A DNA stretch of 31,843 nt from the NCBI GenBank assembly GCA_937868205.1, contig CALMMC010000098.1:1-31843 (forward strand), written 5' to 3'. The translations under genes were made by a program, and so were the position numbers. The notes under the pieces were generated by a model. That model saw only the letters and a program-made list of their open reading frames with translations, did not search any database and was not told the DNA's origin. This document shows positions 1 to 7,448 of the stretch, piece after piece. This DNA is from JAAZPG01 sp012797375 (GTDB lineage: Bacteria; Acidobacteriota; Aminicenantia; Aminicenantales; UBA4085). Every line of letters begins with the position of its first letter. The first letter of the stretch is position 1.

Positions 1-6
1 TTAAAT

Positions 7-122
7 CCCGGCAACCATAACAGAGGGGAAACGCCCGTTCCCATTCCGAACACGGAAGCTAAGCCCTCCGGTGCCGATGGTACTGCCAGGGGTGCCTGGT
101 GGGAGAGTAGGAAGTTGCCGGG
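7..122 (+). rRNA. rrf: 5S ribosomal RNA, copy 1
   Basis: A complete 5S rRNA of 116 nt. The ends pair (CCCGGCAAC with GTTGCCGGG). The conserved internal blocks are present: CCCATTCCGAACACGG, then GGAAGCTAAG and the GGTACTGC/GGGAGAGTAGG part. It is identical over its full length to the copy at 5114-5229. The six bases before it match those before copy 2, so the window probably opens inside a longer repeated unit with a 23S gene just upstream. A Rho-independent terminator follows at 142-173. Confidence 0.96.
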
Positions 123-141
123 TTTTTATTTCTCAAAAATT

Positions 142-173
142 AAGCCACGCTGACGCGTGGCTTTTTTTTTTTT
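142..173 (+). terminator. Rho-independent terminator after 5S copy 1
   Basis: A 7-bp GC-rich stem (GCCACGC at 144-150 with GCGTGGC at 155-161, extended by A-T pairs), a 4-nt loop and a run of 12 T at 162-173. It lies 20 nt after the 5S rRNA and is the expected end of an rRNA operon. Confidence 0.93.
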
Positions 174-326
174 GGCAGCCATTTCCGGGACGGTCGCTCC
201 CCGTCAACTGCGGTTGATGTTTTCCGACTTGATTTCGGCGCCCGGGCTTGGCAAAAAGCCATATTTTCTGGGGAGATCCGGTTTTCCGGCTGATCTTGGC
301 CCGAATCTTGAGTCTTTTCTCCCACC

Positions 327-1775
327 ATGGCGGGAGTCTATCGTCCTCGGCATCCGGAGCGGTCGGTGCTCCACAGGGTATTGTCCCATCATTTCGAGAG
401 ATTCCTGGCTGAGTATGAAAGCCGCTTTGAGCGGGAATATGGATATTTCCGGCCGGTGGTCAAGGAGGTCGTTGAAAAGTATCTGGACTGCGGGAATCCC
501 CGCTGCGGCTTCGCCCGAATTCGTTGTCCTGCCTGCCGGGAAGAATATCTGTTAACGTTTTCCTGTAAAACGAGGGGATTCTGCCCGTCGTGCCAGGCGA
601 AGCGGGTCGAAATGTGGGGCGAATGGGTGAGGGAACGGCTGCTTTGGGATGTCCCGCATCGCCAGGTCGTCTTCACGATTCCCAAGATGCTGCGGATCTT
701 CTTCAAGTTCAAGAGGCGGCTGTTGGGCGATCTATCCCTTGCGGCGTTGCGGGCCTTGAAGCTTTATTTTGAGGCGGCGGCCGGGGAACCCCTGATTCCC
801 GGCGTCATCGCGGTCATTCAGACGTTCGGGGATCGCATCAATTTTCACCCGCATCTCCATTTTTTAGTGACATGCGGCGGCCTGGACGCGGCGGGAGTTT
901 TCCACGAAATCGCCCGGATCGATGACGCCCGGTTGTCGGGGCTCTTTGCCCGGGAAGTTCTGGCGATTCTTGTGGCCAAGGGATTGCTGAGCCCGGAGTG
1001 GGCTGAACGCCTTCTCTCTTGGAGGCATTCCGGATTCAATGTGCACAGCTTGGTGCGGACCGAAACCAAGGCCGAAGCGGAACGTGTGGGGAAGTACATG
1101 ATCCGGCCGGTCGTCTCCTTGGAACGACTCGAGTTTATCGAGCCGGAGGGCCGGGTGGGTTACCGTATTGGCGGTAAGGACGGGGAGCGGGAGTCGATGG
1201 ATTATCTGGAGTTCATCGCCCGGGTGACGTCCCATATTCCGAATAAAGGTCAGGTCATGGTCAGGTATTACGGCCTATATGCCAATGCGTACCGGGGAAG
1301 GGCAAAGAAAGGCGGCTCGTCGATTATTCGAGTGCTGCGAGAGGGAAATCGGTCGTTTTCCTCAAAAGGCTGGGCCGTCCTGATTCGTAAGGTGTATGAG
1401 GTCGATCCGCTGAAATGTCCTAAGTGCGGGGGTCGGATGACGGTCATGGCCTTCTTGACGCGGGCGTCCGTGATAGACCGGATTATTGATCATCTCAAGA
1501 TATCGTTTACGGCCGAGCGGCCGCCGCCGGCAAGCGAACTTCAGGATCTTCCTTTGATCTCAATTATCCTCATTTCGAAGGGAATGATGGGGTTTCATGA
1601 CGAGACAGGGAATGTCGTTGGGGCTTTTGATAAAAGGAAATTTCTATCCATGAATCTGCGGGCGATGACGATATGGACGACCTTATCGATTTCGGCGATA
1701 AGCTTCTCCGTCCAGATTGCCGATCTGTCTGCCATCTCGTTTCCAGGGAAAAGGCCCGACCATGATAGGAAATAA
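327..1775 (+). CDS. tnpA: IS91-family rolling-circle transposase
   Basis: This is a DNA nuclease-transposase of the IS91/ISCR type, which moves DNA by a rolling-circle mechanism. An N-terminal zinc-binding region carries paired cysteines at about residues 55/60, 67/70, 80 and 86/89. The HUH motif HPHLH is at 174-178. A candidate catalytic tyrosine lies in GKYMIRP (Y257); only one Tyr is obvious there, as in ISCR proteins. A second Cys pair (CPKCGG) is at about 364-367. The usual family ending, around AERPPP (residue 400), is followed here by about 80 residues with no family character, so the frame has probably read into flanking DNA after the true end was lost. The start at 327 has no clear ribosome site. 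It sits just behind the 5S terminator. Three further fragments of the same family occur in this window (9790, 15551, 22136). Confidence 0.9.
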   Translation: MAGVYRPRHPERSVLHRVLSHHFERFLAEYESRFEREYGYFRPVVKEVVEKYLDCGNPRCGFARIRCPACREEYLLTFSCKTRGFCPSCQAKRVEMWGEWVRERLLWDVPHRQVVFTIPKMLRIFFKFKRRLLGDLSLAALRALKLYFEAAAGEPLIPGVIAVIQTFGDRINFHPHLHFLVTCGGLDAAGVFHEIARIDDARLSGLFAREVLAILVAKGLLSPEWAERLLSWRHSGFNVHSLVRTETKAEAERVGKYMIRPVVSLERLEFIEPEGRVGYRIGGKDGERESMDYLEFIARVTSHIPNKGQVMVRYYGLYANAYRGRAKKGGSSIIRVLREGNRSFSSKGWAVLIRKVYEVDPLKCPKCGGRMTVMAFLTRASVIDRIIDHLKISFTAERPPPASELQDLPLISIILISKGMMGFHDETGNVVGAFDKRKFLSMNLRAMTIWTTLSISAISFSVQIADLSAISFPGKRPDHDRK

Positions 1776-2030
1776 GACGGTTCTTTGCAAATAAAGAATA
1801 GAGGATTAAGGAACCAACAGAGACGAAATTAGCTATCATTAAGTAATTAAAGGGATTAGCGGGAAAGCGTATTAATGGGCTGGGCGGGTGATTTCAATAA
1901 TTTGTCGTAATAACGGGAAAAAATAGTCGACTTTGGGCTCTTTATCAGTGGGAACCGGATCGTGGGGCTTTATCCAGCCGGAGAGATAATCAAGGACAGC
2001 AAACGGGGAAAATCGGAAAGGAGAGTTGAA
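1776..2030. other. AT-rich gap after the transposase
   Basis: No gene is seen here. The stretch is AT-rich and ends in a good ribosome site (GGAAAGGAGAG at about 2015-2025) for the next gene. The right end of the IS91 element should lie in or before it, but I cannot define a terminus. Confidence 0.5.
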
Positions 2031-3383
2031 ATGCGTCTTAAAACCTATGTTTGTTTCGCCCTGGTTCTTTTTTTGTTGGCATCATTTGCTTTTCCCCAAG
2101 CCGAGGTTAAAGGAATCAAAATCGAAATTTACGCATCAAAAATGGACATCTTTGATGCTGCGAGCCAAGTTTTAATTGAAAAAGGCTTTGCCTTGCTTAC
2201 GACAAATGAACGAGTCGGATTGATCACGACGGATTACATCAAGGCCGAAGAATCTTTCGGTACGTCTCTTTTACTGTCTTTATTCGGTAAAAAGGATATC
2301 GAAATCATGCTCTCGACGAATATTGTCGGAGTCGGGAATAAGTGTACTTTATCGATATTCCCTAAAGCGAGAGTAAAAAAAGACAGTCGATTGAAGGTCG
2401 AATATCAAGAGATGACGTTATCGGATAAATCCGTGAAAGGTTTCTATTCCATCGGCGACGAAATTAAAGTGCTCGCCGAGGGTGGATCGGTTGCCCCTCC
2501 TGCGGCTGAAGTCAGTAGACCAACCGAAACGATTTCTCCTCCGCGTGGGGAAGTTGGGAACAAGCCTCTGAAAAAATCCGGTAAAGAGATCAATGTCAAT
2601 TTTATCCGTGTGAAAGTAGCGACGGCAAATGTTCGTAATGCGCCATCCATGAGTGGAGCGGTTATCAATAAGGCTTCGGTTGGAACGGAATATCGAGTGA
2701 TCGGAATTGAAGGCGATTGGTATGAAATCGTGTTGAATGAAAGCCAGACCGGCTATATGAGCAATATGGTCTGCGAACTATTCGAAAAAGCAATCATCGC
2801 GGAACAATATGAAGACATCAGGGAAGCGGCTGAGGAAGTCCCTTCGGAAAGGATCAGGGAAAACCCGGAACGGCAGGTTTATCGGCCCGGACGTTCGCCT
2901 TCCGAAACAGTCGGTGAAGATGAGGAAGTCGAAAAGAACCTGTTTTTCGGCCTCGGCGCGGGTTTATCGTTCATTATGAGCGACGTCAACGAATTATTAC
3001 CCGTCGGCTTCGGGATCGATTTCAATGCTTATTATCGTCTTTTAAGCCGCATTTATTTAACGGCCGGCTTAAGCAGCTATTATTTCCCAGGAAAAGAAGA
3101 TTGGACGATGGCAAGAATTCAACCGATGGTGGGGATCCAATATCGATATCCCATAAGCCGAAATATGATCATTTTTGGCGGTCTGAGTATTGGATTGGCG
3201 ATCGATGTCCTCGGGTGGAGCTATCATGACTACAGCATCTCCGATACGTATACCGGATTTGCCACGGATTTTGTCTTTGGATTTCGCATGAACTCGTTTT
3301 ATCTCAATCCCAGAATTCGCCTGGTCGGTCACGAGGGTGATTCTTTCAGTTCGTTTGATATCGCCTTCGGATTCATTTTTTAA
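2031..3383 (+). CDS. secreted SH3-domain protein with C-terminal outer-membrane beta-barrel
   Basis: A protein of about 450 residues with a signal peptide (MRLKTYVCFALVLF, cut after FAFPQA). An N-terminal globular part of about 125 residues has no family I recognise. It is followed by a Pro-rich linker, a bacterial SH3-like domain at about 194-247 (the TANVRNAPS and GDWYEI motifs are typical) and an acidic linker. A barrel-like C-terminus from about residue 303 ends in Phe (FGFIF), as outer-membrane proteins do. The frame extends upstream to 1962, but the ATG at 2031 has the ribosome site and directly begins the signal peptide. It is the first of three AT-rich genes between the two 5S copies, unlike the GC-rich rest of the window. 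It probably spans periplasm and outer membrane and may bind peptidoglycan through SH3; that role is inferred. Confidence 0.8.
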   Translation: MRLKTYVCFALVLFLLASFAFPQAEVKGIKIEIYASKMDIFDAASQVLIEKGFALLTTNERVGLITTDYIKAEESFGTSLLLSLFGKKDIEIMLSTNIVGVGNKCTLSIFPKARVKKDSRLKVEYQEMTLSDKSVKGFYSIGDEIKVLAEGGSVAPPAAEVSRPTETISPPRGEVGNKPLKKSGKEINVNFIRVKVATANVRNAPSMSGAVINKASVGTEYRVIGIEGDWYEIVLNESQTGYMSNMVCELFEKAIIAEQYEDIREAAEEVPSERIRENPERQVYRPGRSPSETVGEDEEVEKNLFFGLGAGLSFIMSDVNELLPVGFGIDFNAYYRLLSRIYLTAGLSSYYFPGKEDWTMARIQPMVGIQYRYPISRNMIIFGGLSIGLAIDVLGWSYHDYSISDTYTGFATDFVFGFRMNSFYLNPRIRLVGHEGDSFSSFDIAFGFIF

Positions 3384-3483
3384 ATCGGTGAAGTCATTTT
3401 CATAGCTCGCAATTGTTAAAAATCTGTTTGAGGAAATGATTCCCAAATATGAAGGGAAAATCATTCACTTTTAGGGAGATCTA

Positions 3484-3897
3484 ATGGACCGCAAAATTCT
3501 GTTTCCCATCGGCGGCTTGATCATCCTGATTTGTTTCTTTTTGCCATGGATTCGGGCCTGTGAGGTGGAGATCACGGGCCTTCAATTGACTACCGATGAA
3601 GATGTTGGAGAACCCATCTTTTGGCTGATTCCGGCAGCCGGAGTTCTTATTATTATCGCCTTCTTCTTGAAAAGGCAGCAGGCGAAACTGCTGGCTGCCG
3701 TCGCCTCGATCGGCGGCCTCTTGCTTCTCCTCTGGAAAATCATCGTTCCCTTCGCTAAAGGCGAAGCGCGCGAGATGGGCTTGAGCATCCAGGCAGGAGG
3801 GATCGGAACGATCTTGGGATTATTAGCGGCTTTAATTGGCGCTTTGAACGGAGCTTCGTCTTCGGAAGAAAAGAACGACCCAAAAGAAAACCAATAG
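3484..3897 (+). CDS. small four-helix membrane protein, unknown function
   Basis: 137 residues. Hydrophobic segments lie at about residues 5-22, 46-62, 67-86 and 103-121, so four membrane helices are likely. The first extramembrane loop is acidic (TTDEDVGEP), and the C-terminal tail is hydrophilic (SSSEEKNDPKENQ). The ribosome site GGGAG lies just ahead of the ATG at 3484. No family is recognised. It sits 100 bp after the SH3-barrel gene and 37 bp before the repeat protein, in the same direction and with similar AT-rich base use, so the three probably form one transcription unit carried with the island. Confidence 0.7.
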   Translation: MDRKILFPIGGLIILICFFLPWIRACEVEITGLQLTTDEDVGEPIFWLIPAAGVLIIIAFFLKRQQAKLLAAVASIGGLLLLLWKIIVPFAKGEAREMGLSIQAGGIGTILGLLAALIGALNGASSSEEKNDPKENQ

Positions 3898-3934
3898 ATG
3901 ATACCGAGCCCATACAGATAAAAGGGGGAGCAGG

Positions 3935-4741
3935 ATGAATACTATGCCTGGTTTGAAATGGTTTGAAATCGTTCTCATATTTTTTCCCCTCCTTGCCGGG
4001 ATCCTCGTTTTCCTGCTCAACAAAGAATCCATTAACATAATTACGGAGAAGGTCGAATCCTGGTTTCGAAAAAAGAAGGATAAAAGCGCTGAAAAACAAG
4101 GATTATTTTCACGCTTCGTGATCCGGCCTTTTCTAACGGTGATCGTGAAATTATGCGATTGGACGGATTCCTTGTCTCATCGCGGGCTCAAGAATGGAAT
4201 CAGGATCGCCCTTTCTCTATATTTTCTTGCTCTCTGGATTTACCTTTTATATGTCGCCTTCATTGTCATCGCGGCGATCGCCATAATGATAGGGGTCCTC
4301 ATTATATTGTTCAAAATCCTGACGGGAAGCGAATCGGAACCTCCCGATGATTCATTGCCCCGCTATACAAATCGTACGGTGCAAGAAGATAAAGAAAATA
4401 TTATGTCTTCGGTTGGCATCCGGGGAAAGAAAATTTATCAAGGAACAAGCTGGTTCAATGAGGAGATGAAGGGGAGAATCGATGATGATGGAATCATCTA
4501 TAAAGGGGCGAGTTGGCTCAATGAAGAAAGAATAGGACGGATTGACGAGAATGGCTCAATATATAAAGGAACCAATTTTTTCAACGAAGTGAAAATCGGG
4601 CATATCGAGGAGAACGGAACAGTTTTCAAGGGTAGCAATTGGTTCAATGAAGAAAGGGCGGGCCGTATCGTTGAAGACGGAAATATTTACAAGGGATCGT
4701 CCAAAATGAACGAGGCAAAACAAGGACGAGCAGGGGATTGA
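3935..4741 (+). CDS. membrane protein with five 21-residue C-terminal repeats
   Basis: 268 residues. One N-terminal membrane helix lies at about 10-28, then a basic segment (FRKKKDKSAEKQ), then a long hydrophobic pair of helices at about 92-132. The C-terminus from residue 167 is five tandem units of exactly 21 residues with the consensus (I/V)-(Y/F)-(K/Q)-G-x-S-W-x-N-E-x-x-x-G-x-I-x-x-x-G. Units begin at about 167, 188, 209, 230 and 251; the last is incomplete. Such short Gly/Asp-turn repeats would fold as a closed multi-bladed beta structure, like the small beta-flower proteins; that comparison is from memory and weak. A purine-rich ribosome site (GGGGGAGCAGG) precedes the ATG. The function is unknown. 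It is the last gene before the 23S fragment. Confidence 0.75.
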   Translation: MNTMPGLKWFEIVLIFFPLLAGILVFLLNKESINIITEKVESWFRKKKDKSAEKQGLFSRFVIRPFLTVIVKLCDWTDSLSHRGLKNGIRIALSLYFLALWIYLLYVAFIVIAAIAIMIGVLIILFKILTGSESEPPDDSLPRYTNRTVQEDKENIMSSVGIRGKKIYQGTSWFNEEMKGRIDDDGIIYKGASWLNEERIGRIDENGSIYKGTNFFNEVKIGHIEENGTVFKGSNWFNEERAGRIVEDGNIYKGSSKMNEAKQGRAGD

Positions 4742-4812
4742 AGATCGGGAAAATATTTATCCCAAGCCCTTGAGAGTCAAATCGTAGATGAATATTTGAC
4801 AACCTATTCCAT

Positions 4813-5050
4813 CCAGAGCAGGACGAACGAACCTCTAGTGTGCCAGTTGTCCCGCCAGGGGCATCGCTGGGTAGCTACGTTCGGAAGTGATAACCGCTGA
4901 AGGCATATAAGCGGGAAGCACGCCTCAAGATTAGATCTCCCTCCCGCAAGGGCTGAAGGGCACAGGCAGATCACCTGTTTGATAGGCCGGGCGTGGAAGC
5001 GCAGAAATGCGTTGAGCTTACCGGTACTAACCGCCCGTGAGACTTGACCA
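4813..5050 (+). pseudogene. 23S rRNA 3'-terminal fragment
   Basis: About 240 nt match the 3' end of bacterial 23S rRNA. Recognisable pieces are GGGTAGCTACGTTCGGAAG, the stem CCCTCCCGCAAGGG, GATAGGCCGGGCGTGGAAGC and TTGAGCTTACCGGTACTAAC. The match begins about at the 3' half of the sarcin-ricin loop; everything 5' of it is missing and is replaced by unrelated sequence after the repeat-protein gene. The usual short spacer (5051-5113) leads into an intact 5S gene. It cannot make a working 23S rRNA and is the stump of a second rRNA operon end. Confidence 0.92.
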
Positions 5051-5113
5051 TAAAGTTTATTCAGGCAAAAAATGTCGCATTCATAAGTTCGATTGGGATT
5101 TAGTAACTTAAAT

Positions 5114-5229
5114 CCCGGCAACCATAACAGAGGGGAAACGCCCGTTCCCATTCCGAACACGGAAGCTAAGCCCTCCGGTGCCGATGGTACTGCCAGGGGT
5201 GCCTGGTGGGAGAGTAGGAAGTTGCCGGG
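5114..5229 (+). rRNA. rrf: 5S ribosomal RNA, copy 2
   Basis: 116 nt, identical to copy 1 at 7-122, with the same closing helix and conserved core. It lies about 63 nt after the 23S stump and is followed by its own, different terminator. Whether it is transcribed is unclear because no full rRNA operon precedes it. Confidence 0.95.
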
Positions 5230-5253
5230 TTTTTTTTATTTTCACCAAGAATC

Positions 5254-5281
5254 GGCCGGACGAAAGTCCGGCCTTTTTTTT
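5254..5281 (+). terminator. Rho-independent terminator after 5S copy 2
   Basis: A perfect 8-bp stem (GGCCGGAC at 5254-5261 with GTCCGGCC at 5266-5273), a GAAA tetraloop and eight T. Its sequence differs from the terminator of copy 1, so the two rRNA ends diverge after the 5S gene. Confidence 0.95.
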
Positions 5282-5551
5282 ATCCGAAAAGCATCCGGCT
5301 TCCCCTGGCAGCGACCATCGGCCGCCGATGGCCCTGATTCGGAAGCTTCATGTAGGGCAGACGAGGCGTCGCCCTAGCTCCGAAACGTCGCGTAGGACTG
5401 CGAAACGCTTGTACTGCCAGGGGTGCCTTTGGATAGGCGTTTAAGTACGGCCGGGACAGGTCGAAGCCCTGTCCGGGAATGGCTATGCGACGCCTAAAAG
5501 CGCGGCCTTTTTGCTTGGGTTAAAACCCGCCGATTATCCCAAGGAGGCATT
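5282..5551. other. gene-less stretch with 5S debris and stacked hairpins
   Basis: No coding frame is convincing. An 18-nt piece identical to the inside of 5S rRNA lies at 5411-5428 (GTACTGCCAGGGGTGCCT). A partly matching 5S piece lies inverted at about 5302-5322, so CCCCTGGCAG (5302-5311) and CTGCCAGGGG (5414-5423) can pair. A strong hairpin (5451-5460 with 5468-5477, one mismatch) is enclosed by an outer 7-bp stem (5434-5440 with 5490-5496) and followed by a short T run at about 5509. It could be decayed rRNA or a structured RNA. Confidence 0.55.
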
Positions 5552-6046
5552 TCAAGCTTTTTCCTCTTTCTCCGCCCGGTCGAGGTTTTCGAATATGCGG
5601 CGAAGATAAGATTCGAAGCGCTCGATTTCCTCGTCTCCAAATCCGCGATAGTATAAATCGGTCATCTCCCGGGAGACGGCCGTATAGGCGCGCTCCAGGG
5701 CGAGGTCTTTATCCGTCCGCTCGATCAAAATCTGACGCCGGTCCCGAAGAGAAGGCCGGCGACGGACGAAGCCGGCCTCTTCGAGTCGATCGAGCATGCT
5801 GGTCAGGGTGGATTTCTCGAGGGACGTTCGTTCCTTGAGCGTTTGAATCGGGATGCCGTCCTGCTGCCAGAGGGCGAACAGGATCCGGCCCTGGGCGGGA
5901 TTGATTTCGATGCCGGCGCCGCGCAGCCGGCCGGCAAAGACGCGGCCGGAGACTTGATGGATCCTGGCCATCAGGAAACCGCCCTGACGCAGCTTGTTCA
6001 ACGTTTCCCGCTCAAGTCGAAAAAGTAATTCACGCTGCCGTTCCAA
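5552..6046 (-). CDS. MarR-family transcriptional regulator
   Basis: 164 residues with the MarR fold. A helical N-terminus is followed by a winged helix-turn-helix at about 50-115: LKERTSLEKSTLTSMLDRLE is the recognition part and RRRPSLRDRRQI the wing with its typical Asp-Arg-Arg. A C-terminal dimerisation helix follows. The longest form starts at a TTG at 6046 and overlaps the upstream oxidase gene by 49 nt. An ATG at 5971 would remove the overlap but trims most of the first helix, so I prefer TTG, with lower certainty. It is the last gene of a SnoaL-PPOX-MarR operon and probably represses it through the palindrome at 6981-6992; the ligand is unknown. Confidence 0.88.
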   Translation of the reverse strand: MERQRELLFRLERETLNKLRQGGFLMARIHQVSGRVFAGRLRGAGIEINPAQGRILFALWQQDGIPIQTLKERTSLEKSTLTSMLDRLEEAGFVRRRPSLRDRRQILIERTDKDLALERAYTAVSREMTDLYYRGFGDEEIERFESYLRRIFENLDRAEKEEKA

Positions 6047-6471
6047 CCCCGGCCGTAACGAGAATCAAAGCGAAGAACCGTATAGTCGGGATCCTCGGGT
6101 CCGGCCGGGTAATAGGTTTCCCAACCTGGACGCCAGAGCTCCCGGCGAAGGACCGGATCTTCATCAACCGTCAAATCGCCGGCGAGCATCAGGCTGAAGA
6201 AAATCTCCGGCCGGCAGAAAAACAGCGACGCCTGCGGCCGGGAGCGGACGTCACGGATTTTCGAGGAGGACGTATTGGTGTCCAGGTAATACCGGAACGT
6301 CCCATCGAAGGGGCGCAGGTACTCCTGAAGCTCGGAATAGCGCGGACCGCGCAGGTTGAACATGACCCGGGCCTGGGGGAAGCCGTCGGCGCCGATCGTT
6401 GTCAGGACGACGTCAGGGCAGGAGGCGATCAGATCCAGGCAGGCTTTTTTTATCTTGTGTTCGCTCATCAT
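5998..6471 (-). CDS. pyridoxamine 5'-phosphate oxidase-like flavin protein
   Basis: 157 residues of the FMN-binding split-barrel (PPOX/general stress protein 26) type. Supporting motifs are VVLTTIGADGFPQARVM near the N-terminus, the nucleotide-binding segment YYLDTNTSSSKIRDVRSRPQ at mid-length and the strand pair SLFFC...LMLAGDLTV. Such proteins bind FMN, haem or F420 and reduce or sense small molecules; the substrate is not clear here. The start chosen is the first of two adjacent ATG codons at 6471, 10 nt after the stop of the SnoaL gene. The open frame continues further upstream but would overlap that gene. The 3' end overlaps the MarR start, which suggests translational coupling. Confidence 0.85.
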   Translation of the reverse strand: MMSEHKIKKACLDLIASCPDVVLTTIGADGFPQARVMFNLRGPRYSELQEYLRPFDGTFRYYLDTNTSSSKIRDVRSRPQASLFFCRPEIFFSLMLAGDLTVDEDPVLRRELWRPGWETYYPAGPEDPDYTVLRFDSRYGRGWNGSVNYFFDLSGKR

Positions 6472-6481
6472 TTTCCGGGGG

Positions 6482-6946
6482 TCACTTGATTCGGGGTTTG
6501 GTGATCGAAAAGTGGGAATGGACGAGTCCCCATCGGCCGTCACGGCGAACGTAGACCTCCGTGACATTCATGCGGAAGGCGTTGATACCCTTTTCATCGT
6601 AATCGACCATGTTGTAGGAGAGGACGGCCGCCTCGCCGTAAACCTGGACTTTTGGATCGATGATTTCATAACGCGGAACCCGAAACGTGCCCTTGAGCGG
6701 GGCGAGAAACCTTTCAAACGCTTCGCGTCCGTTCAGGCGTTTTTCCAAGCTCGGGTCGAAATAAGTGATTTCCGGGGCGGCCAATTCGATGAAACTGTAC
6801 GTATCGCCGGTTCCCCATCGGTCGAGCATGGCTTTTTCCAGGGCGATGATTTCGGCCGTCGGATCGTCGGCCGGATTCGCCGTTTGAGCCGCTCCGATCA
6901 TCGCGAAAGCCGGAAGGATCGTCAGAAGCAGCAGGGCGGTCAACAT
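6482..6946 (-). CDS. secreted SnoaL-like/DUF4440 NTF2-fold protein
   Basis: 154 residues. A signal peptide (MLTALLLLTILPAFAM, cut after GAAQ) precedes an NTF2-like cone domain: EIIALEKAMLDRWGTGD is the first helix, then FIELAAPEITYFDP and RLNGREAFERFL. The final strands DGRWGLVHSHFS are typical of the DUF4440/SnoaL group. Members bind small hydrophobic ligands or act as isomerases and hydrolases; none can be assigned. AAAGGAG lies 8 nt before the ATG. It is the first gene of the operon, with a promoter at 6984-7012. Confidence 0.85.
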   Translation of the reverse strand: MLTALLLLTILPAFAMIGAAQTANPADDPTAEIIALEKAMLDRWGTGDTYSFIELAAPEITYFDPSLEKRLNGREAFERFLAPLKGTFRVPRYEIIDPKVQVYGEAAVLSYNMVDYDEKGINAFRMNVTEVYVRRDGRWGLVHSHFSITKPRIK

Positions 6947-6980
6947 GAACAGGCTCCTTTCTAGGTTCTATGTCGAATAA

Positions 6981-7012
6981 TACTATATAGTACTAATAAA
7001 CCGCGTTGTCAA
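6981..7012 (-). promoter_or_regulatory. promoter with palindromic operator for the SnoaL-PPOX-MarR operon
   Basis: On the minus strand, TTGACA (7007-7012) and TATATA (6984-6989) are spaced by exactly 17 bp. The perfect palindrome TACTATATAGTA (6981-6992) covers the -10 box, a good place for MarR to block RNA polymerase. The start codon is 35 bp downstream. Confidence 0.75.
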
Positions 7013-7035
7013 GGTCTGAACCGGGCCGAATCGCG

Positions 7036-7103
7036 CTGTAAAGGCAAAGTGAACACGGCCGGTTTAGCCAAGAGGCTTCAATCCTTCTGAGATGGGCTTT
7101 ATG
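7036..7103. repeat. IS-end-like repeat, copy 1 (internally deleted)
   Basis: This shares CTGTAAAGrCAAAGTGAAmAC, then GCCGGTTTA, then CAATCCTTyTnAGATGGGC with 21914-22015. Compared with that copy it lacks about 25 bp between two CCGGTTT words, as expected from slippage between short repeats. The repeated AAAG/CCGGTTT words resemble the multi-repeat ends of IS21-type elements, which is a guess. It lies in a gene-less stretch (6993-7448). Confidence 0.45.
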
Positions 7104-7280
7104 TTGAAGACCGGGCGATGGCAGCGCCGGGGATGATCGGGCGGAGGGATGAACCGGCGTTAGCGGCCTGGGCGTTGTACGACGGCGGACCTTCCTCCCG
7201 GACCCAAACGCTCCTCCCCATCCTGCAATCACGCGACTGGAATCGCTCACCGCCCGCCGTCCGGCGGTTCCGCTCGAGTC

Positions 7281-7364
7281 GGCGCAGGCGGATCACCGGC
7301 TTGATAGACCGGATGTGGAAGCGCGGAAATGTGTTGAGCTTACCGGTGCTAACCGCCCGATCCT
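7281..7364 (+). pseudogene. eroded 23S rRNA 3' tail
   Basis: From 7299, about 61 nt align without gaps to the 23S end at 4813-5050 with seven differences (roughly 89% identity), including GTTGAGCTTACCGGT and CTAACCGCCCG. Weaker similarity extends back to about 7281. There is no 5S gene after it. It is the second 23S tail in the window and, like the first, on the plus strand. The rest of 6993-7448 holds nothing else I can name. Confidence 0.85.
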
Positions 7365-7448
7365 ATTCCTCGCTCTTAAGGGTCGCGGAGGACGTCCAAG
7401 GGTTGTTGCCAGGGCAAGCACGTGTTTTACTGGTAAAGAGGCCGGCTT

